Shown in pieces: positions 8,983 to 17,279 of a stretch of DNA of 64,000 nt. Positions within the stretch are counted from its first letter, which is position 1. Every line of letters starts with the position of its first letter. The notes below the pieces were generated by a model that saw only the letters and a list, made by a program, of their open reading frames with translations, made no database searches and was not told the DNA's origin. The position numbers and the translations under genes were made by a program. Source of the stretch: Nocardia jinanensis (GTDB lineage: Bacteria > Actinomycetota > Actinomycetes > Mycobacteriales > Mycobacteriaceae); assembly GCF_014645735.1 (NCBI RefSeq), contig NZ_BMMH01000003.1, positions 434,001-498,000 of the forward strand, written 5' to 3'.

Positions 8983-9804
8983 TTACGCTCGAGCACGCTG
9001 CGCGGTCACCAGCAGATACTCCCATTCCATCCGTCCGCCGCCCAGGTCGTGCGCGGCGCCGAGGTCGGCCAGTTCGCGGTCCAGCTGCGCGGCCCGGTCC
9101 GGATCGCCGGCGAGCGTCCGGTACATCGTGACCAGGGGACCGTAGTTGGTCTTGAAGAAGTCACGGAAAGCGGCGCCGTCGGCGAAGCATTCGACGACAG
9201 CGCGCTCCCGTCGTAACTCCAGATCCGTCACCCGGTCCCCCAGCAGTTCCGTGACATGCGCTTCGTCGCCCCACAGCGGCGGCGGTTGGGCGCCGGGCGG
9301 CGGGGTGGGGGCGAACGGTTTCATGATGGCGAACATCCGGCCGATGAACCCCTCCGGTGTCCAATTGATCAGTCCGATCGTCCCACCTGCCCTGGTCACC
9401 CGGACCAGTTCGTCGGCGGCGGTCTGGTGGAACGGCGCGAACATCACTCCCACGCAGGACAGGACGGCATCGAAGGCGGCCGCGTCGAAAGGCAGATCCT
9501 CGGCGTCTGCCTGCTCCCAGGTGAGCTCGACGCCCGCGGCGGCCGCATTGCGCCGGCCGACCTCGAACAATTCGGGTGTGAGGTCACTGGCCACCACCTC
9601 CGCGCCCGCCTCCGCGGCCGGAATGGCCGCGTTCCCGGCTCCGGCGGCGATATCGAGTACCCGCTGACCGGGTCGGATACGACAGGCCTCGACAAGCCTC
9701 CTGCCGAGTTCGGGAATCACGTCGGCGGCCACCCGCGGGTAGTCGCCGGACGCCCACATCGCTCTGTGCTTGCCCTTGAGATCACTGGGCGCGAACTGCG
9801 TCAT
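8983..9804 (-). CDS. Class I SAM-dependent methyltransferase
   Basis: This 273-residue protein has the Rossmann-fold methyltransferase motifs: [20 protein letters not shown] (motif I), the acidic [10 protein letters not shown] (motif II), [10 protein letters not shown] (motif III) and an [14 protein letters not shown] post-motif typical of UbiE/Methyltransf_11 small-molecule enzymes. Two adjacent ATG codons (9807 and 9804) are possible. The second is six bases from GAGGAG and is preferred. The substrate is unknown. It is divergent from another methyltransferase gene starting at 10214, with 409 bases between them. Confidence 0.85.
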   Translation of the reverse strand: MTQFAPSDLKGKHRAMWASGDYPRVAADVIPELGRRLVEACRIRPGQRVLDIAAGAGNAAIPAAEAGAEVVASDLTPELFEVGRRNAAAAGVELTWEQADAEDLPFDAAAFDAVLSCVGVMFAPFHQTAADELVRVTRAGGTIGLINWTPEGFIGRMFAIMKPFAPTPPPGAQPPPLWGDEAHVTELLGDRVTDLELRRERAVVECFADGAAFRDFFKTNYGPLVTMYRTLAGDPDRAAQLDRELADLGAAHDLGGGRMEWEYLLVTAQRARA

Positions 9805-10213
9805 CATCTGCTCCTCGGGATCGATCGAACCTCGGATCCGCTCACGGCAGGTCGCGCCCTCGGATGCTGTTTTCGCGGCCGCCTCTTGTAGTCGTTCCAC
9901 CAGCTCAGCCGGTGCCGAGCACGTCTCATTGTCTGCCCCGGCCACCCGCCGCCGCAAACCCCGCCGCCCGATCCCCAACCGCGGACACCGCCGGCCTGTG
10001 TAGCCTGACCGGATACCGGAACAACGCCTTCGCGACGACCCGGCCGACCGGCCGGGACGGGGTACAGGCCGGACCCGGGCTTGGATCGGGACAGACGGAA
10101 GGGGCCCGGGTGGCCAGGATCGTGTGCGTCGACGGAGCCGTTCGGCACCGGCCTCCGGTACCAGCCGGACCGCCGCCGGTCGCCGGGGCGCGGACCGAAC
10201 ACCGGCGCCGGTC
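9805..10213. other. Divergent intergenic region between two methyltransferases
   Basis: The 409 bases contain only overlapping shadow frames. The left end carries the GAGGAG ribosome site of the minus-strand gene. I see no clear palindrome, tandem repeat or RNA gene. Confidence 0.5.
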
Positions 10214-11050
10214 GTGACCAACGCCGATCGCGAACAGCGCCCGAGTTCGTGCGATTACGACGCCGAGCTGCGGCGCCACGACGACGTCCTGCGTCGTGCC
10301 GGTGACCTCCGCTTCCACGACCGCATCCTCGATATCGGATGCGGGTCCGGCCACACCACCCGGCAGGCCGCGCGCACGGCCCGGGCGGGCAGCGCGCTCG
10401 GTGTCGATATCTCCGCGTCGGCGATCGACCGGGCCCGCGAACTCGCCGACCGGCTTCCCAATGTGACCTTCGAGCAGGCCGACGCACAGGTCCACCGCTT
10501 CCCACACGAATACTTCGACGTGGCGATCAGCAGATTCGGCACGATGTTCTTCGGCGATCCCGCCGCTGCCTTCGCCAACATCGGGCGGGCACTGCGTCCG
10601 GACGGACGACTGGTGATGCTGGTCTGGCAGGCCGGTGAGCGAAACGAGTGGGACGTCGCGATCCGCCGGGCTCTCGGCGAACCCCGCGCAGCGGCAGCGC
10701 CCCCGCCCGCGGGACCGGATCCGTTCTCCCTCGCCGACCCGATGGCGGTGCTGGATCTGCTGGACGGTGCGGGGTTCGCCGATATCTCCTTCACCGACGT
10801 CCGCGAGCCCGTGTACTACGGCCCGGACCCGGACACCGCTCTCGACTGGGTGCGCGGTTTCACCTGTACCGCGAACGCGCTCGGCCGGCTGGGCCCGGCC
10901 GACGCGGCGCATGCGATCGCCCGGCTGCGCACGGAGCTCGCGGCGCACCGGGACGAGGACGGTGTCCGGTTCGACTCCCGTGCCTGGATCGTGTCCGCGC
11001 GCCGCGCCCGAGCCGGAAACCACGGCGCGCGAACACCGCTGCGGTCCTAG
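10214..11050 (+). CDS. SAM-dependent methyltransferase
   Basis: This protein of about 278 residues has methyltransferase motif I at RILDIGCGSGHTTRQAA, motif II at ALGVDISASAID, and FEQADAQVH with YFDVAISRFGTMFFGDP, characteristic of the Methyltransf_11/25 small-molecule family. The middle (EPVYYGPDPDTALDWVRGF) and the C-terminus are typical of a common actinobacterial subgroup. The start is uncertain: GTG at 10214 puts the conserved region about 15 residues in, but the frame is open to 10124 with further candidate starts. The stop TAG shares the palindrome CTAG with the stop of the convergent cupin gene. Confidence 0.8.
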   Translation: MTNADREQRPSSCDYDAELRRHDDVLRRAGDLRFHDRILDIGCGSGHTTRQAARTARAGSALGVDISASAIDRARELADRLPNVTFEQADAQVHRFPHEYFDVAISRFGTMFFGDPAAAFANIGRALRPDGRLVMLVWQAGERNEWDVAIRRALGEPRAAAAPPPAGPDPFSLADPMAVLDLLDGAGFADISFTDVREPVYYGPDPDTALDWVRGFTCTANALGRLGPADAAHAIARLRTELAAHRDEDGVRFDSRAWIVSARRARAGNHGARTPLRS

Positions 11051-11511
11051 GCGGACTCCTCGTACCGGATGTCGTAGCGGGCCGCGATCGGATTGATCTT
11101 CACCGGATCCAGCACCCCGTCGGTGAGTACCGACGGTCCCGCCTCGAAGAGATCCTCCAGATAGCATTCCCACCCGCCCGGCGACGAGATCTGGAGCAGC
11201 CGGGGCGGTGGCACCGACACCGCGCGCAGCGCGTGCGGGACCCCATGCGGCAGCAGCACGAACATACCGGGGGTCACGGTGAGCGACCGGTCGGCGAAAT
11301 CCACGCCCAGCTCCCCGTCCAGCACATAGATGCATTCGTCGGCCACGTGATGCGTATGCCGGGGTATATCGCGGGCGAGAGTCACCTCCAGCAGCGAAAA
11401 CCTTCCTTCGGTATCACCGGTCAGCGCCTTCACCGCGAAGGCCGGTGGCAAGGGGACCCGGCCGCGGCGCACTTCCTGCGGCGCCAGCACTCGAAAACGA
11501 TCCTCGGACAT
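11047..11511 (-). CDS. Cupin domain protein
   Basis: This 154-residue protein is a single cupin barrel. The metal-binding motifs are recognisable: HTHHVADECIYVLDGELGV (cupin motif 1, with the H-x-H and Glu ligands) and GMFVLLPHGVPHALRA (motif 2, with the His ligand). This suggests a small metal-dependent isomerase or dioxygenase, or a sensor, but no substrate can be named. It is divergently transcribed from a TetR gene at 11589, and a double inverted repeat between them is probably the shared operator. Confidence 0.82.
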   Translation of the reverse strand: MSEDRFRVLAPQEVRRGRVPLPPAFAVKALTGDTEGRFSLLEVTLARDIPRHTHHVADECIYVLDGELGVDFADRSLTVTPGMFVLLPHGVPHALRAVSVPPPRLLQISSPGGWECYLEDLFEAGPSVLTDGVLDPVKINPIAARYDIRYEESA

Positions 11512-11535
11512 GGACTCACACCTCTCGACGAGCTA

Positions 11536-11563
11536 GAATCGGAAGCGGATTCCGATTCCGATT
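11536..11563. promoter_or_regulatory. Double inverted-repeat operator between cupin and TetR genes
   Basis: GAATCGGAA (11536-11544) and TTCCGATTC (11550-11558) form a perfect 9-bp inverted repeat with a five-base spacer. A second overlapping TTCCGATT follows at 11556-11563. The site lies between the divergent cupin and TetR starts, which fits one TetR operator controlling both. The role is inferred. Confidence 0.65.
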
Positions 11564-11588
11564 AATGCTAGCCACGAGAGGTTCACGG

Positions 11589-12158
11589 TTGTCAAGACCC
11601 ACTCCCCGCCGCACCCCGCGCGCCGACGCGGCGCGTAACCGGGATCGCATACTCGCCACCGCGCGAACCTTTTTCGCCGAACACGGAAGCGGCGTCCAAC
11701 TACCCGAGATCGCCCGCGCGGCCGGCGTCGGCATCGGCACCGTCTACCGCCACTTCCCCACCCATGGCGACCTCGTCGAAGCGGCCGCCGCGCAACGGTT
11801 CGCCGAAATCGAGGATTTCGCCCGCCGGGAGTGCCTCGACGGCGCGGAACCGGGGTCCGCCCTCGCCCGCTACCTGAATCGTGTCGGTGAGATCCTGGCA
11901 GCCGACCGCGGCCTGTCCGCCGCCATCGAATCGACTCGGCACTCGGCCGGTAGCGAGCCGCGGGGCGAGACCCGCGCCCGCCTCGAAACCGTGATCGGCG
12001 AGATCATCGAACTCGACCGCGCCGCAGGCACCTTGCGCGCCGATTGCACGGTGACCGACGTCTACATGATCGTGGGCGCCCTGTCGGCGACCATTCGCAC
12101 CTCCAGCGGCGACTGGCGCAGATTGCTCGCCATCACGCTCGACGGTCTACGCCGGTAG
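11589..12158 (+). CDS. TetR family transcriptional regulator
   Basis: This protein of about 189 residues has a TetR helix-turn-helix at residues 15-60 (RILATARTFFAEHGSGVQLP, then AGVGIGTVYRHFPTHGDLVEA). The GIGTVYRHFP recognition segment is the commonest TetR type in actinobacteria. A TTG at 11589 is preferred because GAGAGG lies seven bases upstream. An ATG at 11565 would lie at the edge of the operator-like repeat. The C-terminal half resembles the SCO-type TetR domain with no known ligand. It is divergent from the cupin gene and probably represses it and itself. Confidence 0.85.
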   Translation: MSRPTPRRTPRADAARNRDRILATARTFFAEHGSGVQLPEIARAAGVGIGTVYRHFPTHGDLVEAAAAQRFAEIEDFARRECLDGAEPGSALARYLNRVGEILAADRGLSAAIESTRHSAGSEPRGETRARLETVIGEIIELDRAAGTLRADCTVTDVYMIVGALSATIRTSSGDWRRLLAITLDGLRR

Positions 12159-12553
12159 CAAGACGCGAGAGTCCGGCCGCCCAGCCGGAAATCCGGGCGA
12201 CAGAACGGCTCCGGAGCATCGACCGCCGGGCGGGCCCACCGGCGGAGATCACGACCGCCCTTCCCACGGCCGAAGAGAAGCGCGCGGCCGCGTGACCGTC
12301 GCTCGGCTGGCAGGCGGCCGTGGTCGACCGTAGAGTTCTCCGGAATCCCCGGCTCTCCCACCGGTTCCGCGCACATATCCGACGACCGGGACGGCAGCCG
12401 GACGTCTACCCGGGCTGACGTGATTGTTCTCAAACACACAGCGCCACAACATAATTCGAGAGCGCATCCAGTAGGGTGCTACATCGTGCCGAGATGACGG
12501 GACAACCGCCCGAGAGGTCTCGGCACATGTCGCGACCAGTATGGAGTCACCCT
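12159..12553. other. Intergenic region upstream of orphan P450
   Basis: No gene is seen. The right part is less GC-rich, with CATAAT around 12450 as a possible -10 element for the P450 gene. The ribosome site GGAG of the P450 lies at its end (12543-12546). Confidence 0.45.
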
Positions 12554-13807
12554 TTGAGCACGACACCGCCCGATGCCCACATTCCACCCCGCCCCGTCCA
12601 CGGCTCACCCCTCGCCGACGGCGGCCCCCGCATCCCCCTCTACACACCCGAATTCGCCGAGGACCCCCACCGGGTGTTCCAGCAGATGCGCCGCGAACAC
12701 CGCGCCATGGTGCCCGTGGACCTGGCACCCGACGTCCCCGCGACCCTGGTGATCGAACACCGGACCGCCGTCCGCATCCTCAACGACCACGAACACTTCC
12801 CGGCCGACCCGCGCACCTGGCAGCAGGGGATGCCCGCGGACTGCCCCGTGCTGCCGATCATGGAATGGCGGCCGATCGCGGCGCGCAGCACCGGAATAGA
12901 CCAGCAGCGCTACCGGGAGGCGAATGTCACGGCGCTGGCGGAGATCGACCTGCACGCCATCCGGGCCGCCGTCGAAGAGATCGCAGTACCGCTGATCAGC
13001 TCTTTCTGCCAGACCGGTCGGGCCGATCTGCTCGTGCAGTACGCCTTTCCACTGGCCTTCGAGGTATGTAACACCCTGCTCGGGTGCCCACCCGAGATCG
13101 GCCAGCGGGTCGCCGCGGGTATGGCCGCGATGTTCGAAGGGGTCGATGCCGACGCGGGTAACCAGATGATCGGCGCGGCCCTGGCCGAACTGGTGGCGCT
13201 CAAACGCACCGAGCCGGGCAACGATGTCCCCTCGATCCTGCTCCGGCACCCCGCCGAACTGGACGAGGTGGAGATGATCCACCAGGTGACGAGCCATTAC
13301 GGGGCCGGTATCGAACTCCAGCAGAACCTGATCGCCAACACCCTGCTGCTGATCCTCACCGACGACCGCTTCGGCGGACACGTCCTCGGCGGCAGCCTCT
13401 CCACCCGCGACGCCCTCGACGAAGTCCTCTTCGACAACCCACCCATGGCCAACTTCCTCATCACCTACCCCCGCCAACCCATCCTCATCGACGACGTCTG
13501 GCTACCCGCTCACCAACCCGTCGTCATCAGCATCGCCGCCTGCAACCACGACCCCTCCATCCGCGCCGACGAGCACCACGGCAACCGCTCCCACCTGTCC
13601 TGGGGACTCGGACAACGGAATTGCCCGGCACAGACGCTGGCCTACCTGGTCGCGCAGGACGCCATCGACCAATTGCTGGATGCCCTGCCGGAACTCGAAC
13701 TCGACCTGCCGTCCGAGGGGCCCTCCTGGCGGCCCGGCCCCTTCCACCGGTCCCTGACGGCTCTCCCCGTGAAATTTCCGCCGTCACCGCCGTTCACATT
13801 CCGCTGA
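12554..13807 (+). CDS. Orphan cytochrome P450 lacking the ExxR motif (CYP157-like)
   Basis: This protein of about 417 residues has the P450 heme-ligand region SWGLGQRNCPAQTLAYLVAQ with the thiolate Cys, but the residue two after Cys is Ala rather than the usual Gly. The K-helix reads LDEVLFDNPP, so the normally universal ExxR Arg is Phe. The I-helix region (HYGAGIELQQNLIANT) lacks the AGxxT form. These features match the CYP157 class of actinobacterial conservons, and the whole chain aligns with the conservon P450 at 46441-47724. The TTG start is chosen because GGAG lies seven bases upstream and the paralog at 15778-17025 begins the same way. No ferredoxin or other conservon genes adjoin it. 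Confidence 0.85.
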   Translation: MSTTPPDAHIPPRPVHGSPLADGGPRIPLYTPEFAEDPHRVFQQMRREHRAMVPVDLAPDVPATLVIEHRTAVRILNDHEHFPADPRTWQQGMPADCPVLPIMEWRPIAARSTGIDQQRYREANVTALAEIDLHAIRAAVEEIAVPLISSFCQTGRADLLVQYAFPLAFEVCNTLLGCPPEIGQRVAAGMAAMFEGVDADAGNQMIGAALAELVALKRTEPGNDVPSILLRHPAELDEVEMIHQVTSHYGAGIELQQNLIANTLLLILTDDRFGGHVLGGSLSTRDALDEVLFDNPPMANFLITYPRQPILIDDVWLPAHQPVVISIAACNHDPSIRADEHHGNRSHLSWGLGQRNCPAQTLAYLVAQDAIDQLLDALPELELDLPSEGPSWRPGPFHRSLTALPVKFPPSPPFTFR

Positions 13808-13986
13808 TGATCCGGTGGCAGGTCCGGTCGAACCGGCCTGTCACCGCCGGCATTTTCCGGCAGAGCTCCGAGTCGCCGGATGCGGAGCCGTAGCACTCGG
13901 TCACGGCACATCGTCGAACCGCACGGCGAACGCAACCAAGGCTTCTCGTCACACTGCGAACACCGATCGACGCCGCCACCCCGGCC

Positions 13987-14415
13987 CTAGCCGGCGCCGG
14001 GGTGCGGGCGTTCGATAGTCTTCCCTGCTCGCGCCCACACACTCTCGATATCGAAACGTTCGGCCTGCCACGAATCGGCGGCGACCCGCACCTTACCGTG
14101 CCAGGTCCGCATGATCCGGGTATGTACCGGCCAGCGCACGAATCGCCGCATATCGTGCTCGCTGTCCCATACCGAGATCGAACCGCCACGTAATTGCGCG
14201 GGCCGCCCCCACAGCCATACACCGACCGCACCCTGCAGTACCGGCCAGGTCTCACCCAGTTCCAGCCCGAGCTGGTAGATCTGCTGGACGTCGGGCTCCG
14301 ATTTCGCCAGGAAGTCCGTCACGCTGACGAATACCGACCCGGCGGAGTCCGCGGCTGGACCAGGTTTCCACGGCATGAGCACTGTGCCTTCGGAGAAGGG
14401 CAGCGCGGCGGTCAC
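13987..14415 (-). CDS. Conserved hypothetical protein, possible alpha/beta-barrel monooxygenase-like fold
   Basis: This 142-residue soluble protein has no signal peptide. Features include FVSVTDFLAKSEPDVQQIY, VGVWLWG and a SISVWDSEHDMRRFVRWPVH segment. The pattern of a strand ending in SVW followed by a helix and an H-x(3-5)-W resembles small dimeric alpha/beta-barrel proteins related to antibiotic-biosynthesis monooxygenases, but I do not recognise the exact family. The GTG at 14415 is taken as start, and an ATG at 14376 is possible. A striking palindrome lies 44 bases upstream. Confidence 0.6.
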   Translation of the reverse strand: MTAALPFSEGTVLMPWKPGPAADSAGSVFVSVTDFLAKSEPDVQQIYQLGLELGETWPVLQGAVGVWLWGRPAQLRGGSISVWDSEHDMRRFVRWPVHTRIMRTWHGKVRVAADSWQAERFDIESVWARAGKTIERPHPGAG

Positions 14416-14722
14416 GACGCCGCTCGCACGGTCGATCGGACAGCGGACCAGATATTAATAAACATACGCCTACAATAGGCACATGTTTACCAATAGGGCA
14501 ACGGCGTGATGTAGCGCGCTCCGCGGGCGCACGGTCGGCCTCCACAGCCGCGCGGTCGAACTCGCCCGGTCTCACGCGATCAGGATCCGGCCGGCACGGC
14601 GAACGGCCGCCACGAGCGTGACAACCGGGCAGTGGCAGTATTCCGTGAGCGGCTAACACAATCGGCGCCGACGCGATACGGCAGGCAACGGGTCACCGGC
14701 CCGCGTACCGAAGGAGACAGCT
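14416..14722. other. Intergenic region with AT-rich palindrome
   Basis: These 307 bases separate divergent genes. The left part carries the long palindrome at 14459-14489. The rest shows no gene, but a clear GAAGGAGA ribosome site precedes the GTG at 14723. Confidence 0.55.
14459..14489. promoter_or_regulatory. Long palindromic operator candidate
   Basis: The arms TAAACATACGCCTA and TAGGCACATGTTTA are inverted repeats with only the two ac dinucleotides unmatched and a three-base centre. The site is AT-rich in GC-rich surroundings and lies in the promoter region of the minus-strand gene starting at 14415, so a dimeric regulator probably binds here. The regulator is not identifiable. Confidence 0.6.
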
Positions 14723-15061
14723 GTGAACTCGACCGTCAGATACCTGCTCACCGGCGCGGCGGCATTCGCGGCCCTGACCTTTGTCGGCACACCGCAGGCG
14801 ATGGCCTATCCGGCCGGACCATGGGGCGTGGAGGGCCCCTGCAAGGGACTGGCCCCGAACCAATGCCCGTGGAGCCACTCCGAAGACGGCCTCACCTGGT
14901 CCTACAAGGGCCATTCCTCGCACTACGACAAAATGGGCAACTACGTCTGCAACACCAACCAGTGGGAGCCCGCCCGCACCGCGTACTGCAATGCGGTGAT
15001 GACGCTGGTTCGCGCCCTGCCACCGGTCCCCATCGGCGAAGTACTCGGCGGCCAGAGCTGA
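14723..15061 (+). CDS. Small secreted protein with conserved cysteines
   Basis: This 112-residue protein has a clear signal peptide (residues 1-28, ending TPQAMA). The mature part contains GPCKGLAPNQCPWSHSEDG, YVCNTNQWEPARTAYCNA, giving four cysteines that could form two disulfides. The GTG start is supported by GAAGGAGA at the right spacing. I recognise no domain. A second small secreted protein gene lies 343 bases downstream on the same strand, and both lie between the two orphan P450 genes. Confidence 0.7.
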   Translation: MNSTVRYLLTGAAAFAALTFVGTPQAMAYPAGPWGVEGPCKGLAPNQCPWSHSEDGLTWSYKGHSSHYDKMGNYVCNTNQWEPARTAYCNAVMTLVRALPPVPIGEVLGGQS

Positions 15062-15404
15062 GTTCGCGCCGACCGGAACCCGGGCGCTGCCCAGCGATAC
15101 CGCGAACTCGGCAGCGCCCGGCGCCGACGGCACCCCCGGCTAGCGATCCACGGCCCGCTGGTCGCGCGGAAGAAGACCGCTGATCACAGGACCTGGTCGA
15201 ATACCTTTTCCCGCCGAGGATCCGGCGAAACCCGCAGTCCCGCCGAGGAAACCGTAGGACGCAGGTACCGACCCGTGCGGCTACCATGGCACCGGCTCCT
15301 ACGACCGACCGGTTCGGACGCAGGCGGCGTGCTCCGGTTCACCCCTGACAACCGCATCGGTCGACAGGGCCGACCGTGCACGCACGTCGAGTGGAGACGC
15401 ATTT
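15062..15404. other. Intergenic region between two secreted-protein genes
   Basis: No gene is seen. The left end holds the hairpin at 15080-15121. The right end carries a GGAG ribosome site eight to ten bases before the ATG at 15405. Confidence 0.5.
15080..15121 (+). terminator. Terminator hairpin after secreted-protein gene
   Basis: CCGGGCGCTGCC and GGCAGCGCCCGG form a perfect 12-bp stem with an 18-base loop, starting 19 bases past the stop at 15061. Confidence 0.65.
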
Positions 15405-15677
15405 ATGAAGAAGGCCTGCGTGATCGCCGCAATGTCCCTGGCAGTCATCGGGTTCTCGGGGGCTACCGCCGCCGCGATCCCTTCCGGTAGTGCCGAGCTG
15501 CCCGGGCTCCCGGGCACGGAACAGCCCGGACCACCCCCACCGCCCGACGGCAAGAAGGTCGGCGACCCGTGCACCGCGGGTGGCGGCGAGCCGGGTCACT
15601 ACGAGTGGGTGCACCTCGAGGGCAGTGCCGCCGAACACTACGGCACCGAATGGATGTTCGTCTGCCGGGCGAACTGA
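15405..15677 (+). CDS. Small secreted protein, Pro-rich
   Basis: This 90-residue protein has a Lys-start signal peptide (residues 1-24, ending TAAA). A Pro/Gly-rich linker with GPPPPPDGKKVGDPC follows, then a short domain with two cysteines (PCTAGG and MFVCRAN) and EPGHYEWVHLEG. The arrangement is common in small mycobacterial and nocardial exported proteins of unknown role. Two tandem hairpins follow before the convergent P450 gene. Confidence 0.7.
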   Translation: MKKACVIAAMSLAVIGFSGATAAAIPSGSAELPGLPGTEQPGPPPPPDGKKVGDPCTAGGGEPGHYEWVHLEGSAAEHYGTEWMFVCRAN

Positions 15678-15693
15678 CCCGGATGGGCGTACG

Positions 15694-15761
15694 CCGCGGT
15701 CTGCGACGATCTCGTCCCGGACCGCGGTGCGCGGCCGCCGGCGATCTGCCTCCCGGCGGCC
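15694..15761. terminator. Two tandem hairpins between convergent genes
   Basis: The first hairpin pairs CCGCGGTC (15694-15701) with GACCGCGG (15720-15727). The second pairs GGCCGCCGG (15733-15741) with CCGGCGGCC (15753-15761) around an 11-base loop. They separate the secreted-protein gene (ends 15677) from the convergent P450 gene (ends 15778) and probably stop transcription from both sides. Confidence 0.6.
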
Positions 15762-15777
15762 GGCCGACGTGGGCTCG

Positions 15778-17025
15778 TCAGGATATGTGCAGCGGGGAAG
15801 ATACCGGGAACTCCACGCGCAGTGAGGCCAGCGATCGATGGAAGGGGCCGGGCCGCCAGGTGGGGGCCTCGGCCAGCTGGATTTCGGGTAGTGCGTCGAG
15901 CAGCTGATCGATGGCGTCCTGGGCGATCAGGTATGCCATGGACTGGGCCGGGCAGGTGCGCGGGCCGGCACCCCAGCCGAGATGGGAGCGGTTGCCGGTG
16001 CGATCACTGCTGCGGACCGCCGGATCGTTGTTGCAGGCGGCGATACTGACAACAATCGGCTGATGAGCGGGCAGCCAGGCGTCGTCGATGAGGATCGGCT
16101 GCCGCGGGTAGGTGAGCAGATAGTTCGCCAGCGGCGGGTCGTTGAAGAGAACGTCGTCGAGCGCCTCTCGGGTCGACAGACTCCCGCCGAGCACCCCGCC
16201 GCCCAGACGGTCGTCGGTGAGGATGAACAGCAGCGTGTTGACGATGAAATTCTGCTGGAATTCGATCCCGGCGCCGTATTGGCACGCCACTTGATGGACC
16301 ATCTCCAGATCGTCGAGGTCCGCCGGATGCCGTAGCAGCGCGGAGGTTATATCGTCGCCGGGTTCGGCCCGTTTCAGGGCCACCAGCTCCAGCATCGCCT
16401 CACTCATCATCAGATTGCCCTGATCGGCATCGACACCCTCGACTACCGACGCCATACCGGCAGCCATCTTCTGGCCCAGCTCCGGCGGGCAGCCGAACAG
16501 CACATTGAGAACTCCGAAGATCAGCGGAAAAGTGTACTGGCTGATCAGATCGGCACTGCCCTCCTCGCAGAAGGAGTTGATCAGCGAGACGGCGATCTCC
16601 TCGACCGTTGCGTGCAGGGCGTAGAGATCGACCGTGCCGACGCTCTCGGTGGTGGCCTGGCGATAGCGTGTCGCCTCCGCACCGGCGCTCCGGGTAGCCA
16701 TCGGGCGCCACTCCAGCAGCGGCAGAATGGGACAGTCGGCGGGCATATCCTTCTGCCAGGTGCGCGGATCGGCCGGGAAATGCTCGGGATCGTTGAGGAT
16801 CCGCACCGCGGTCCGGTAGTCGATCACCAGTGTGGCGGGAACACCGGGCGCCAGTTCCACCGGCATCAAAGACTGGTTCTGCTTGCGCATTTCACGGTAG
16901 TGAGCGTGGGGGTCGGCGGCGAACTCCGGGGCGAACAGCGGCATTCGTGGATCATCGGAATCGAACGGTGAGATATGACGGGCCGGGCACGACCGGTCGG
17001 GCGTTCCGGGTGGGACGGTGCTCAA
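15778..17025 (-). CDS. Second orphan cytochrome P450 lacking ExxR (CYP157-like)
   Basis: This protein of about 415 residues is a close paralog of the P450 at 12554-13807 in opposite orientation. The heme loop is GWGAGPRTCPAQSMAYLIAQ. The K-helix reads LDDVLFNDPPLANYL, so both Glu and Arg of ExxR are replaced. The segments RTAVRILNDPEHFPADPRTW and LTYPRQPILIDDAWLPAHQP are nearly identical to its sister. The TTG start follows GGAG by eight bases, and the first residues (STVPP) match the sister's (STTPP), which supports the start in both. A TetR gene diverges from it at 17280. No redox partner is adjacent. Confidence 0.85.
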   Translation of the reverse strand: MSTVPPGTPDRSCPARHISPFDSDDPRMPLFAPEFAADPHAHYREMRKQNQSLMPVELAPGVPATLVIDYRTAVRILNDPEHFPADPRTWQKDMPADCPILPLLEWRPMATRSAGAEATRYRQATTESVGTVDLYALHATVEEIAVSLINSFCEEGSADLISQYTFPLIFGVLNVLFGCPPELGQKMAAGMASVVEGVDADQGNLMMSEAMLELVALKRAEPGDDITSALLRHPADLDDLEMVHQVACQYGAGIEFQQNFIVNTLLFILTDDRLGGGVLGGSLSTREALDDVLFNDPPLANYLLTYPRQPILIDDAWLPAHQPIVVSIAACNNDPAVRSSDRTGNRSHLGWGAGPRTCPAQSMAYLIAQDAIDQLLDALPEIQLAEAPTWRPGPFHRSLASLRVEFPVSSPLHIS

Positions 17026-17279
17026 GAAAAAGACTCCAGACAGCTGTTGCGGACGACGAACGATGAACCATGTCTCTGCCCGATCTCCCGTGCTCCCGAA
17101 CACTCGGCGTGAACCCCGTAGGACGGCTCCCGGACCACGGAAGATCGGACAGCTAGACTCTTTCCGGTGCTGTCCGTGCGGAAGGTGTGCGCGCCGCGAG
17201 TATTCGCTTCCGGAATTCCGCCGGGGCGGTGTGACGGTCGGTGATCGAGCCCGAGAAGCGGCCGACAGGAGGTGGCGCG

